From contig CM034107.1 in NCBI GenBank assembly GCA_019914945.1, positions 1,364,001-1,428,000 on the forward strand: 64,000 nucleotides of DNA, written 5' to 3'. A model generated the notes under the pieces. That model ran no database searches. It was given only the letters and a program-made list of their open reading frames with translations, and was not told the origin of the DNA. Shown piece after piece: positions 11,272 to 24,292 of this stretch (position 1 is its first letter; every line of letters starts with the position of its first letter). The translations under genes and the position numbers were made by a program. Source of the stretch: Typha latifolia (lineage: Eukaryota > Streptophyta > Magnoliopsida > Poales > Typhaceae).

Positions 11272-14200
11272 TTACACATATTTGATCTCATGGACAGAAG
11301 CATTTGCATATCTACTACGAGTTGGCAATGGTGATTCTATATTGGTCACTTGAACATCAGAATCTGGTGAAGGAATGCAGAGATTAAAATCCACAGGCGG
11401 TTCACTTTTGCTTCTGCCATTTCCATACCTAGTTCTTTTGCTATGCACCTTTCTCATGTTTTCGCCATCATTAGCAATGGAATGCTTTTTCTCTATGTTG
11501 TCATCTCCAATTTCCTTCGGAACTTCGAAGAGAGTGATGACATTCCCACAGCTCTGAAACAGTATTTCAGGCAAGGATTGTAAGCTCTCAAGTGTCTCAA
11601 CAACCTGGCTCATGGTTGGCCTCCCTCTAGGGCTATAACTAAGGCACTTGTAAGCTAAGGCAGCAACATCTGTCACAACTTTGGTAGAGTATTGCCCTTC
11701 CATTCTCATGTCTATAATCTTTAGCAACTTCCTTTGATGGATTAGGAGTGGCCTGGCCCACTCGACCAGGTTGCGTTCACGACTAGGCCGGCTTGTGTCC
11801 ATTGCCCGTCTTCCGGTGAGCATCTCAAGGAGCACGACTCCATATCCATAAACATCGCTCCTGGCAGTTAAATGGCCTGTAGGAAATCAAAGTAACAGGT
11901 TTAACCTGGTCAGGTATTTGTGGAAGTAGCATAATTGCAGATTTCTGCAAAGAGCTCATTACCAAATCAACATAGAAGAAAGCATGGAACAATCTGAGAT
12001 ATAAAGGATGTTATGCACTATTTTGTTAAGCAACTTTGGGTTGATCTAACAATATTTGGTTCTAAAAGCCAATATATATCATGCATTGGTATAAGTAACA
12101 CAAGTACACAGCAAACTGATCTTTTTAGCAAACTGACCAGTCATCACATATTCAGGTGCAGCATATCCATAGGTTCCCATGACCCGAGTAGAAACATGGG
12201 TTTGGCCCTCCATAGGTCCATTCTTAGCAAGGCCGAAGTCTGAAAGCTTAGCATTATACTCCTGTATGGTGAGGATAAACAGTGAACTGGAGTGAAAAGA
12301 AAAGGAAAAGGATGCACCAAATTGGGCAGATATTTTGGGTCAACTAAAGTTGTGATGTATAATAGATAACACTGTAGGTAGGAATACAAACCGCATCTAG
12401 CAATATATTCGATGTTTTAAAGTCCCGGTAAATAATGGATCTTTCAACTGCATGAAGAAACGCAAGCCCTTTTGCAGCACCAATGGCAATCTTCATACGA
12501 GTAGACCAAGGCATTGTAAGACAAACCCCTGTTAACATACTAATAATGAGTTACAAGCAGTGTTAAAACTTCTATTTAACTATATCTCTTCAGGAATTGT
12601 ACATGACTTAAGATGAAATTATCCCATAACAGTATTTTGGAAAGGACCGATGGCAACTTCTTTAAAAAGGGGTAAACAAGAATGATTAAGTTTCTTGGCA
12701 ACTTTCCATTCTCTTACAAATTCATAGTAATTACTGTTTCTTAGCTATCAGTGGCAGTAATTCATCATAACAGTGACAGTTTTCTTTCAATAAATTCAAA
12801 CTATTTTTCCGGACTATGGTAGTAGACTAGTAATTTTGTATTTATATCACCAAACATGGTAGAGTGACATGAACTGGAGCATACTTCGGAAAAGGTGCTT
12901 TTCGAGGCTTCCACAGGCCATGTACTCATAAACTAGCAGTCTGTGTGCACCTTCACAACAATAACCAATGAGTTTGACAAGATTTGGATGACTTAACTGC
13001 CCAAGATAGTGGACTTCCGCCTGAAAGAAGAGAAACAAGAAGGGGGGAAATCATTACTGAGGTGCTTCTTTAGAAACTGTCAAGCACATAGCAATCTTTT
13101 ACAACTTCATAGATATAAAAAGCAGTGAATATGTAGATTCTACTACTCACTGTCATGAAATTCACAAAATATTCTCTCTCAATGTGAAATTATTTTATAC
13201 CAACAATAAAGGGCTTTTGGGGTGATTCAGAGATGGAGATCTTCCTGAATACCAAGAAAAACTAATGGGAAGAATAATACCCTAGTACATCATGCAAAGC
13301 CATCATGTCTCACAGATTTGAAAAACCAGTAAGAATTTAAAATATTACAAGACTAGGATCTATAACATGTACTTGAAGTATGCCTCAAACACAAATTTCA
13401 AGTACTTGAAGAGTTCGATGAGGTTAAAATTTAAAATTGCATTATTTTCTGCTCAACAATTTAGAACATCAAATGACAAGTCACCGTAAAATCTGTGACT
13501 AGTACATCTAGTAATGCAATAGCTTTTCACAATGCCATGACAAAAACAAGCTATTTAATAATTACTAGAATCACAATAGGCAGAGTAAAGAAGTAGAAAA
13601 CAGTGAATCCTCAAAAAAGTGCTCCACCGTATCACTTTAATAGTGCTCTTGTATGATGCTGCTTCTTGTTAAAGGCTGAGTTTAAGATGATGCTTTTACT
13701 TCTATTTTCTGATGAGTGCGTTAAGCTGCAACTCCTAGATATTTCAACTTTCAACAATGACAGAGCAAGGACAACAAGGCAAATTAAGTAATCATATCAC
13801 TAAAATAAGTTAACATTCTCGATATATTTTCTGCATAAACTAAGGTTGATTTCAATATATAAGAGTTGCTAACTTCCTCATTGGTGAGACTTATGAGCTA
13901 TTACATGAAAAGAGAAACTTAAACAATTCTTTAAGTTACACATGGAAAATATTGCCTTACTAGAGGAATATGACCACATTGTGTAAAAGATACTGGGTAA
14001 ATTCTATGTGCCATATATTATATGGTGTCATAGAACAAGTTCAACATTGCTAGATAAAAGAGCAGATGTAATATAGGTTCAATCTAAGAAAAGAGTCCAA
14101 AGAAAAAGAAAAAAAAATTACCAGCCATTCTTTGTCCCCCTGAATGCCATCTTGATTTAGCTCTTTCACAGCAACTTGGGTGGAGATGAAACCTGGTCTA

Positions 14201-15140
14201 ATATTCTCATCAATAAAACCTTCATAGACAACTCCAAATCCACCCTTTCCAAGAATTTGATCTGGCCGAAAATTCTTGGTGGCTGCTCTTAATTCAGTAT
14301 ATGTGAAAATGTTGACATTTCCATAGCCGGCTGTTTGCCGCAAATCTTCTACATCCTTCAGTGGGGCCAAGACGCTGACCACAGATTTAGAACCAGATCT
14401 AGCATTCTTCAGTGAGGAAGGACATGGTGGAGCATCAGCTTTCCTTCTTTCAACTGTAAGAATTTCACAAAGAAATCAGGATGGCATACTAGTTACTTCA
14501 GATTTGCTATCTCTTACGAGGCTATAAAGTATCCAAAGAAAGACTTAATAACTCACAATGGAAAGAGGTCGTGTTGCAAGTTGTTTGAGTGAACGTGTTT
14601 AACTATTCAATTTCAAAACTTTTAGCGAATGTGGTTATCTGAATAAAACCTTTAATTCAGATAACCTACGGGACGAGATGGATTATGTAGATTCAAATAA
14701 AGAATACTACAGCAATTGCACATAATACGTCTTAATAAAGTTGCATCTAAACTATTGGGAACAATCATCCAAGCCTTTTCTCATCAAACGTGCAGGCTGG
14801 ACACAAAGCTCATTATCTCAAGTTCAAGAAAAAACCATGGATCAACCGCTTGGAGGTCAAATTCCCATTAAATTGCATTACATTCCATTTTGAGGCCGAA
14901 AAAGATTTCTCAACAAAGCCCCATGTCATCCTAACACTCAAAATAGAATCTTCAAGAGAACCCAATTCAATCCACTCCTCAAAATCCAATTTTGAAGACA
15001 ACCATCCCCTTTAACCTTTTCCATATGCTTGTATAACTATAACAATCAACCACCACCTATGAAAAGAAGAGAAGGGAGGGAAAAGGGGTACCTGATCTTC
15101 TCTGGAGTTGGAAATCCTCCAAGGACAAGCACCCACCCAT
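11272..15140 (-). CDS. Receptor-like cytoplasmic kinase, RLCK-VII (PBL17-like)
   Basis: A Ser/Thr kinase expected at the plasma membrane, where RLCK-VII proteins relay signals from receptor kinases. Six minus-strand exons: 15140-15092, 14453-14122, 13020-12885, 12528-12392, 12261-12138 and 11876-11272; 460 aa, all phases fit. The first exon codes only 16 residues beginning MGGC, an N-myristoylation and palmitoylation signal. The kinase domain has the glycine loop [11 protein letters not shown] (85-95), VAVK Lys113, YRDFKTSN with Asp208, and DFG Asp226. The RD motif and the [13 protein letters not shown] segment are typical of the subfamily. The C-terminal tail (after about 380) is Ser/Arg/Lys-rich without known domains, as in PBL17. 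The nearest Arabidopsis relative is recalled, not computed. Confidence 0.9.
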
Positions 15141-15889
15141 AAAAGAAGGGAGACTTCTTTCGATCCCTCCGTCCCCAATCTCCAAACCAGATCTGAAGCT
15201 TCTTGGATTCGAGATCTCGCTTCTCTTTCGGTGTTTCTTTTTTCCTCAGGCGCGGATTCCATTATTCCAGTCTTTCAGATGTGGGAAATTTTTTTTAAGC
15301 CTTACCAACGGGAAGAATAAATAAATAAATAAGCAATTTATATTAAAAAGGGTTAATTATGTCAACAACCCCTTAGCTACACCTAATTTTTAGCATATTC
15401 CTTAAAACTTTTTTAGATTATAATATCCCCTAAACGTTGGGATACCCCGAGCTTATCAATTTAGCCTGAAAAATAAAATAAAATAAAATTATAAAAATAT
15501 CTAAATAGCCTCGTCAATTCTCTCATCACCCGCTTGCCTCACGTCTTGAAGGCCTTCATGATGTCGGAAAAGGATTCGCCCTCATCGCCGAAGCTCCTCC
15601 TCAAGGCTGACGGATGGATCCGTTGATGCTACTAACGATGAGACAAGGAAAGGGGAGGAAGGAAAGGTGGGGGGGGAGGTGATGTCGACTAGTGCTGGTC
15701 AGTTGGCGATGTTGCCCCTCATCGCCCGTAGTCCTAGCCCACTAGTGCCAAGCTGTCGCAAGTTGGGCCGGCGGCGGGGAGGCGATGTCGACGATCGACA
15801 ATAGCAAAGGGGAGACGTTGGTGATGGTGAAAAGGAGGAAGATGATAAAAATTTCGATAATAAGCAAATTTAAATTTTAGGCAGTAGAT
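15141..15889. other. RLCK promoter region and spacer
   Basis: The first 120 bp or so are probably the RLCK 5' UTR. A GC-richer block at about 15500-15830 borders the retroelement fragment and may be part of the same decayed insertion, but I see no coding sense in it. Confidence 0.4.
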
Positions 15890-16230
15890 TTGCCCGGCCA
15901 CTCAATTAGCACTTCAGTCTCTAATTTGGTCCCATGGCGTCTTCTCCTGCGGCCTAATACTCAGACCAGTTCAGTGGGGCCATCCTCCTCAATTAGTTCG
16001 GATAAGGCCGAACCCACCACATGGTTAGGCCCGATCTGGGCCTTCAATGCTGATACATGGAAGACCGGATGTATCCTGGTTCCTTTAGGTAGGTCCAACC
16101 GGCAAGCTACTGGACCGATTCGTTGTAACACTCGGTACGGACCATAGTACTTGTAACCCAACTTTTGGTTCAAAATTGATCTCAATGTGGATTGCCGATA
16201 AGGTTGAGCTAAAAAAAAACATTCCAACAT
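15875..16230 (-). mobile_element. Degenerate Ty3/gypsy retrotransposon pol fragment
   Basis: On the minus strand the frame at 16230-15961 reads as the end of a Ty3/gypsy polyprotein after the integrase core: QKLGYKYYGPYRVLQRIGP, then RIHPVFHVSALK, the usual signature of the integrase C-terminal region in plant elements. Further 3' the homology continues only after an in-frame stop and a frame change (a short EVLIEWPG block near 15880). No LTRs, primer site, reverse transcriptase or RNase H remain. It is a dead fragment of a few hundred bases. Confidence 0.8.
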
Positions 16231-18420
16231 TAATTCTTATTAACTACAAAGTAACAATATGAATTAGTTAACTTAAAATAATCGAAATGCCTTCACAATC
16301 TCTTTTTCCTCCCTCTCCGAGTTGTTCACGAGATCGATCGTCGGAGAAAAGAAAACTAGCAACAAGATACTTTCATACGATGAACTTCAAAACCAAAATT
16401 AAAAGGATAAAATAATCTCACACACGTCTAATGGGCCAAAACAAGGCTTAATTAAAATAAGATTGGACTCGTAGATGATTTCATATATTATATGATGCAT
16501 TCTTAGCCCAGTTTATTCCCATTTGATTGTCAAAATATAAAATACTGAGACCATCATTCTCTGTGATCTTTTCTATTGTTTGTCGTAATTTCTTACAACC
16601 AGGATACCATGCATTCTTTTGATAATTTACGAGCTTTTAAACTAATCGTATTATGCCAATACCATTCATTAGGATCTCTTAATTAGTATTGCTGGGATAA
16701 AAGAGAGGAATAAGAAATAAATTCCTCTTACTTCAGGAATTATATAACAATATACAGAATAAGGAGGTTTTTTTTTATTAAAAAAATCGCTTTTGAAATG
16801 CGAAATATGATTATTACACTTTATTCTTACTTTTTAATTAAATATAATAAAATTAAAGTATAGCATCATTATATCCCACGGTATCATTAATTCTCATTAG
16901 TTATCCATTAACTTTTTTATTAAAAAATAAAATGTGAATGTTGCAATTTTAAATAGATATCATTTTAGTCTTCTTTTAGAAAGAAAATAGCAAGGTTAAA
17001 TGGTTATTTAATATTTTTTTACTAATATTAGTATAGATATTCTAATTTATTATAAGAAAGCTTATGGCGATGTAAGTTATTCTAATATTAATATAAAATT
17101 TAAAAAAATATTATTTTGACAAATGACTAAAATATAATTTATAATAAATGGACGGGAAGGAGAAATAATAACAGTTGATTGAAATGATATATTTTCAAGT
17201 ATAAAATAGTAATTAGTGAATATAAAAATATTAGATGAAAGAGGAGAGGAAAGAAGTAACGGTTGTTTACTTAACATTAGTAGTATTAAGAGGCTTACAA
17301 TAATATAAGCATATTCTTATTTAGTGAACGCATTCTAATGGTTCACGGTTGTAATAGTGTGATTATTTTGATTTTATTTTATGTTTTCATATTTTAGAGG
17401 AGGAGATATTTTTATTTTATCGTTAGAGAGTCCGAAGACTAGATATGAGTATATATGGGTTGAAAAAAAATAACTCTCTCTAACTTTAGCTAACATATAT
17501 TAAACCACACAGTCTATGCTTTAATAAATTATTATTTTGAATTAAACACCAGCGAAATATTGTTCGAAACTATTAGGCTGTTAAGCCGAGTCACTAAGCC
17601 CTTAAACTATTAAATATATATTTTTATAATAATTATTTAAGAATTAGAGTTGATCCTACTATCGAGTTAGCTATCAATTTTATAAGCTATTGCTGGGTAA
17701 GAGAAGGAGCGGTGGTCAAGGAGATGGAAATATGAAACCGAAGGAGGTCGGAAAACCACGGCTAATGCCGTCACAAGGGAAGACGACGTTAGTTCACATT
17801 GTACGACACCCAAACAAAACGCCACTTGGAATTTGAGAACCCCGAGATATGACTCAGACCTCTCCTGAGAGATCCACGTCTCATCTCACCCTCCGACGAA
17901 ATGACCAACATGCCCCTCCACCCAGCCCCAATTCTTTATTAAGAAAGACAAAAGAAAAAAAAACGGATAAATAAAATTTATGTGTAAGATAAATTATGTA
18001 AGAAGATTAAATTGTGAAGGTGTATGCTTATAATGATTTTTTTTTTTATATAAAAAAAAGGAAAGCCATAAATGAAGCAAAATGAAGTAAATTAAATAAG
18101 TACCTGCAGTGCACTGCTGTACCTCCATCGTAAATAACAAAGTTTGCAGGGGGAAAAGGGCTACCGAGTTAGCTACGATAAACTCCAAATTAAATCGCTT
18201 TCAAATCGTGTCCGTCCTTGGCATCTCGCGAGAAAAGCCACGAGAAGAACCAACCGCTTTAAACAAACCCGAGGCCTTGGACCAGTCGGTCCAAGCTCGC
18301 AAAGAAAGATAATATTAATTAATTAATATCCTGATTAAAAAGCACCAACTAATTCCTTTAATTATTATAAAAAAACCCCTCGAAGGAATTATAAGCCTCA
18401 ATTAATTAATAATTACGGCA
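16231..18420. other. AT-rich intergenic DNA
   Basis: About 2.2 kb of very AT-rich sequence with long A and T runs, possibly part of older insertions around the gypsy fragment. No gene, RNA or structured repeat was recognised. A moderately GC-rich patch at 17700-17900 has no coding sense that I can see. Confidence 0.45.
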
Positions 18421-19088
18421 AAAGTGAGGGGGCGAAACGGGAAAGCGGACACCAACGACTTACTCTTTCTTTCTACTGGTCGTCGTCGTCTCTCTTCCAG
18501 TCTCCAAGAAAGAGATAGCCCCTACCTCCCGACTCCCACTTCGCCGCTCGTTTGCTCCGATCTCCGCCTCGGGATTCACGGTACAGCCCACGGAGGTCGT
18601 TCCGCGGGAGGATACCCGTCCGATCGAGGTCCGTATCGCCGGAATCGGTGCTTCTTTGCTCCCGATCGGCCAATTTGTATGTTTATTTGGGGCTTTGTGC
18701 CTGTTTCTATGCCTAATCACTGGTTTCCTTTGTGTTTTTAGTTTTATGATCGGTGTTTTAGCTCTCGTTCAATTTTAGCTGCCGATTGGGGGTTTTGGTT
18801 TAGAAGAAAAGGTTTGGAAGGGTTTTTAGGTGATTTGATAAGCTATTTGAGGAAGGATTAGTGTAGAGCTTCTTGATTTCTTGCTGTTATTTATGATTTC
18901 TGGTTCAATAGGGTGGAAATTTTTTATTTTTGGCTGTTTCAGGTGAAAATTTTCTAATTTCTTATTTGGAATGGACTGATTCCAGGTTATCGTGCTACGG
19001 GCCTGAGCTGGCAGAAGCTCGGATGATAGTGAGTGGCGAGGGAGATAAAATTAGTAGTTGTTTGGATTGTTAGGTTGGATTTGTGAAG
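18421..19088 (+). promoter_or_regulatory. Probable promoter-proximal region and 5' UTR of the Raf-like kinase gene
   Basis: A pyrimidine- and GC-rich block at 18460-18640 has the look of a plant 5' UTR exon. A GT donor near 18630 and a TTCCAG acceptor near 18986 would remove a leader intron of some 350 bp. The ATG follows at 19089. Inferred from composition and splice-like sites only. Confidence 0.4.
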
Positions 19089-22000
19089 ATGGTAGAAGGT
19101 CCCAAATTTCCTGGGATTATGGGTAGTGTAGGCGGGCATGACAACGGCTACGACATGGCATATTACAGGAAGCTCGGGGAGGGCTCAAACATGTCTATCG
19201 ATAGCCTTAACAGCCTTCAAACTACCAACCATGGGGGTTCCATCGCCATGTCGGTGGATAACAGCAGTGTTGGGTCGAGCGACTCGCACACAGGTATCCT
19301 TAACCATCCAGGACTCAGGCCTGTTCCAGCTGCGAATTATTCTGTCGGTAATAGTGTCTTTAGACCTGGCCGGGTATCCCATGCATTGAGTGATGATGCG
19401 TTAGCTCAGGCATTGATGGACACAAGGTACCCGACAGAGACCCTCAGAGATTATGAGGAGTGGACCATTGATTTGGGGAAACTCAACATGGGGATGCCCT
19501 TTGCTCAGGGAGCTTTCGGAAAGCTTTACAAGGGCACTTATAATGGAGAAGATGTTGCCATTAAGTTGTTGGAAAGGCCAGAAAATGACCCAGAGAGAGC
19601 ACAATTAATGGAACAACAATTTGTGCAGGAAGTAATGATGCTTGCTACTTTGAAGCACCCAAATATTGTGAGGTTTATTGGTGCATGCAGAAAACCTATT
19701 GTGTGGTGCATTGTTACTGAGTATGCGAGGGGTGGCTCGGTTAGGCAGTTCTTGATGAGAAGACAGAACAGGTCTGTCCCACTGAAGCTAGCAGTCAAAC
19801 AAGCATTGGATGTTGCCAGGGGAATGGCCTATGTTCATGGGCTGGGGTTCATCCACAGGGATCTCAAGTCGGACAACCTTCTGATCTTTACTGACAAATC
19901 CATTAAGATTGCAGACTTTGGAGTGGCTCGCATTGAGGTGCAGACTGAGGGGATGACACCAGAGACAGGAACATACCGCTGGATGGCTCCGTAAGTTCAA
20001 ATATATTTGTAACTGTGATGCCAATGTCTTTGATGTTTTTTTACTATATCCAACTTTCAATTTAAATCTCATGCCATGATTACCTTTCAGTTTTGCAGCC
20101 GCTAGTTTCCTGCTTTTGTCGCATACTGCAATTTTGGCACTTTATGTTCAAAGCTCTCTGTTTTTTTTTCTTTCAAAAACTTTTCTGCATAAATTTGAAT
20201 GTTGCAACTTGTGCTTTTCCTGGAAACATGACCATAGGCATATTGATGTTCAATTATATATGAATTTTTGGAATCTTATTATTCCAATATAGGTTCTGTA
20301 TGTAATTTATGCCGTCATCATTATGCATTGATGAAATATAACCTATTTCCCTTATTCTACTATTATCCTTTCTTTTGATACTCTATTCTATCTTAATGCA
20401 CCAGTTGCTTTACCTATTCCAAAAGGTGACTGTCCTTGCTGACATCTACTCACAGCCAGAAATTTGATTCATCTTCAAAGCACATTTTATACATGACATC
20501 TTCTTTTTTTCTCCTTGTTATCTGATACTAAAGATCTTAGAAATATATTATTAATAAAAAGCAATTAAGCATGCAATGTTGATGTTTATAATAATTTCTT
20601 TATTGCCTCATTGTGGTCATCTACAGGTGAAATTTCTTTTGTTCTATATTGACTCAAGCCTCAAGCTGTCTGATTCATGCTAGACATGTGTACTCCTTCA
20701 TGTAGAGTACAGTAGGGAGTTGGGACATACTGACAAAAGTTGATTCAGACTTTTATCTGTTATTTTGGTATTTTGGTTTGCTGCTGTTACTATTATTTTA
20801 TGCTTCTGTTTACTCCAGAGATTAGTTCTATTTCTGTTCCTTTTCCCTCTTTCACTCCTTACGGTTATGCATGTTCCTGTCTCCTGTGTGAACCATTGTC
20901 TGTGTGGTCCTTTATGCTCATCTCAAAAGCAAAGTTACATTTTTGACTTGTGGATAAACGTATTAATCTGTTCTTTTGGGTTTGCAAATCCTCTGTTTAT
21001 TTCAGAATGTTAACTAAATTGGCAACTGTGGCTCTGAAGGCATGTCAGTTTTCCATTTCAGTTTTTTAGCTATGCATATGCAGAAATATGTCTTCATACA
21101 TTATTCTTATCAACTTTTGTTATCCTCCAAAAAATCATTGACAAATGGCATATAAACGAAGCCCAGTATGCCCATAAAATTGAAGAGTCAAGTTGGCAGT
21201 GATTTGTGTTTTAACTTATAAGCAGCCATAACCACTACTTCATCTTTAGTTCCATCAGCCATCAACTATAATATGATTATTTCACTTGATTTTGTACAGG
21301 CCACATAGATAGGGGCCATGAACACTCTGTATTATGTGAAGTGTAACAACTGCACATATTTCATCTTTGTTCATCAATTATTTCTGCTCTTTATCTCTCT
21401 TTGGTGAAAATGTGGACTATTATAGTAATATGTTTTCAGTAAATTAGGTCCAGATGAGAACCATTAGATTGTTTTTCACAGTTCCCCATTGAACAGCAAA
21501 TTGGTCAAACAAATGTAGTCATTGACTTCTCCTCCTTTACATCAGAGTACAGCCGTTGGAACTTGTCAGTCCAATGTGGAAAGTACTATAAGATATTCTT
21601 GTGGATGTCACTCTCAAATGAACTTATTCATTTAATAGATGTAAAAGGTTACTTCGGTTCATCCTTTGCTTAGCTTTGGCCATCTAACGATTGTTTTGGC
21701 TGCACAGGGAGTATATTTCACACTCTAAACAGTCCCCAACAATGAAGATAAATATGAGTTTATAGGTAACTCATGATTCAAGGATGATCATTGTGTTTGT
21801 ATCAAATGAGTAACAAAAAGAAAATTCATTTAGTGATTTTTAATAAAAAAATTGACATCTGTAAGAACTAACTAAAAGTATAAATATAAGTTTAAAAAGT
21901 TGGCATAATATAATCTGATTAAAACTCTTATAGGGAACAGAAGAGAATAATTAGAACATGACTACTCATCAGATCTCTTAGTAGCCTAATGAAAAGAAGT

Positions 22001-23502
22001 AAATGATGACTACTTTTTTAATAAATAAGCAGACGTAAATGGACATATATGGAAAGTAAAAAATGTAGAGAGAGCAGGTTGTCAATCTAATATTCTTGCC
22101 CAATCAGACTCTTGCAATGACATATTAAACCTTCTAAGCAAGACAACAAAAGCACAGATAACAAAACTGTAGAGAGAGCACGCTGTCCATTATCTGAATT
22201 TATTCTCTCCTAACGCATGCGACAGAAATTGCAAGTAAGTTCAGATAACATGCATTGCCACATACTAAATGTAAGTTTCGGTATGCCTGTTATGGAAAGG
22301 CACATTTATATCTATATCCGTTTTTCTGATGACATGCATATAAAGGCATACAGCCACAGAATCATGCATGTGCAGGCATGAGGTTACTTACTTTATCCTC
22401 TAATCGCCCACCTTATAAAATACAGTAATCTTCTGAGTATGACATCATATTTTTAGCCTCCAATTGCCTACTGAATTTTTGGTTGTCTCCTAACCTCGAC
22501 CTAGTAGTTCTTCAGCTCTGTATATCCTTCCCTTTAATGCATCCTACTTTGGTTTTATTTCAGCATGTCTTTTTATGATTTACTTTCTTTTCTTCACTGA
22601 TCTCATGTTTATTGTAGCCTATATTTCTATTCTGAAACTATCAAATTCTATGGCTGCCAGCATTGAGATGAGATGCAGTGAGATTGTTCTTGTCATTTTT
22701 CCTCTCAGTGCAGCACCACAAAACTTTAGTTATTACGAGCATGACAATATATACTCTCGATGTTTCAATCTTTAGCTTCGAACACTGTGTGTTATTGTTT
22801 GTTAAATAGAAGATATAAGCAGTTGGTGGAACCTTTCTTGTCTCCATTTTAAATCCGGCTTGGTGATAATATCCCTCAATCTAGTTTTGTGATAGTGAAG
22901 GTTTGGTATATGGCAAATAATGATAACTTTTCTGAATCTAGTGAAGGATGATATGAGTTTAAATAGATGACCTCAATACTTTATTGAATGAATTTACTTG
23001 CTTGTTTCCACTTTGCTTATTTTATAATAATTTTCCTGTGGTACCTAATTTCTTCTGTGCTTCGTAAATACATTCTTAATTTACTGCAACAGTTCCACTT
23101 TTCTTTATGTTATACGTATCAATTTTCTGCAAAAGTGGACTTTATGACCTTGTTGGTTGCAGAGAGATGATCCAGCACAGACCGTATAATCAGAAGGTTG
23201 ATGTTTATAGCTTTGGAATTGTCCTGTGGGAGCTAATTACTGGTATGCTTCCCTTTGCAAACATGACAGCTGTTCAGGCCGCATTCGCCGTGGTAAACAA
23301 GGGTGTCCGTCCAATCATACCACATGATTGTCTACCTGCACTTGGAGTGATCATGACCCGTTGCTGGGATCCTAACCCTGACGTTCGCCCTCCCTTCACC
23401 GAGGTCGTCAGAATGCTCGAGAATGCTGAGATGGAGATTGTGAGCACTGTTCGCAAGGCACGCTTCAGGTGTTGCATTTCCCTACCAATGACCACTGACT
23501 GA
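19089..23502 (+). CDS. Raf-like MAPKKK-type protein kinase (RAF22/RAF28-like)
   Basis: A plant Raf-like Ser/Thr/Tyr kinase of cytosolic signalling. Two coding exons, 19089-19990 and 23163-23502, give 413 aa; the 3172-bp intron splits the Pro codon of WMAPE (CC|A). The N-terminal 120 residues are Ser/Asn-rich and include NMSIDS and SVGSSDSHT blocks shared with Arabidopsis At2g24360 and At4g31170. The kinase domain has GAFGKLYKG (141-149), VAIK Lys159, HRDLKSDN with Asp258, and DFG Asp276, followed by the Raf-type [12 protein letters not shown]. No ACT, PB1 or EDR1 domain is present. The ATG at 19089 is used because the codon two places upstream is GTG. The C-terminus RKARFRCC plus a short tail matches the subfamily. 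Confidence 0.92.
19991..23162 (+). other. Single large intron of the Raf-like kinase gene
   Basis: A 3.2-kb GT-AG intron, T-rich on the sense strand. It holds no recognisable exon, transposon or RNA gene. Two related words near 22066 and 22170 (TGTAGAGAGAGCA followed by GTTGTC or GCTGTC) suggest a small local duplication. Confidence 0.7.
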
Positions 23503-24292
23503 GACCTCAACATGAAAAAGAAAAAGAATATTAAGAGAGAAAAAGGCAGATTCAATGTATTTATCATATTAATAGATTGACTGCTGAAGTAGAAAATTTG
23601 TTGCGCTTGTGGACATCTGTAGAGATGCCTTCACAGAATTATATCTTCTAGATTTACTCTTCTCTTTCTTGTTGGATGCTTTGTTGTATTAAAGTTGCAT
23701 AGCTTATCCCATATCGTCAAACTTGTTATCTACCTAGATGGAATGTTTCTTTTGTTGATGAGAGCTACACATTCTGCTGCTTGTCATGTGATGCCGCCAC
23801 TCATAAGACGTGCATGATTTGTTGCCAACTCCCTATGCCATAATTGCTCGTTTTGAAGCATTATAATTTATTCATAATTGCTTCGATAATTGATGCTGGA
23901 TGCGATGGATGCTGCTGCTCCTGCTTCTCTCTCTCTCTTTTGGGGAAGACGCAATGCTTGCTATTAGTTCCCAGATAAACAAGCAGTCTTCTCGTTCCAC
24001 TTCATTCACAGATATAAACTTCCATTAGTGCCCAGATTCTTTGTCAGCGCAATACGTGTCATTCGTGAATGATATACATCAGTATGCCATTGTGAAATTG
24101 AAAGTCTTAACCTTAACGTGGAATCTTCACAAATTTTTCTTGTTTTCCTATTAATACCATTACTACATCACAGTCCATAAGTCACAAGTTTGCTACATGG
24201 TCAAAACATTATTGGTACGATTATAATACAATCACAAAGAATGATACCACTCCAACAGTATAAGAAAAAGAAAAAGGAAAGTACAAAATCTA
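23503..24292. other. Intergenic, convergent 3' ends
   Basis: 790 bp between the stops of the Raf-like kinase (+) and the glucanase (-). Probably mostly 3' UTRs; nothing else recognised. Confidence 0.55.

Noticed and set aside
15890..16147. Plus-strand open frame opposite the gypsy fragment
   Set aside because: The minus strand carries clear retroelement signatures; the plus frame is its shadow.
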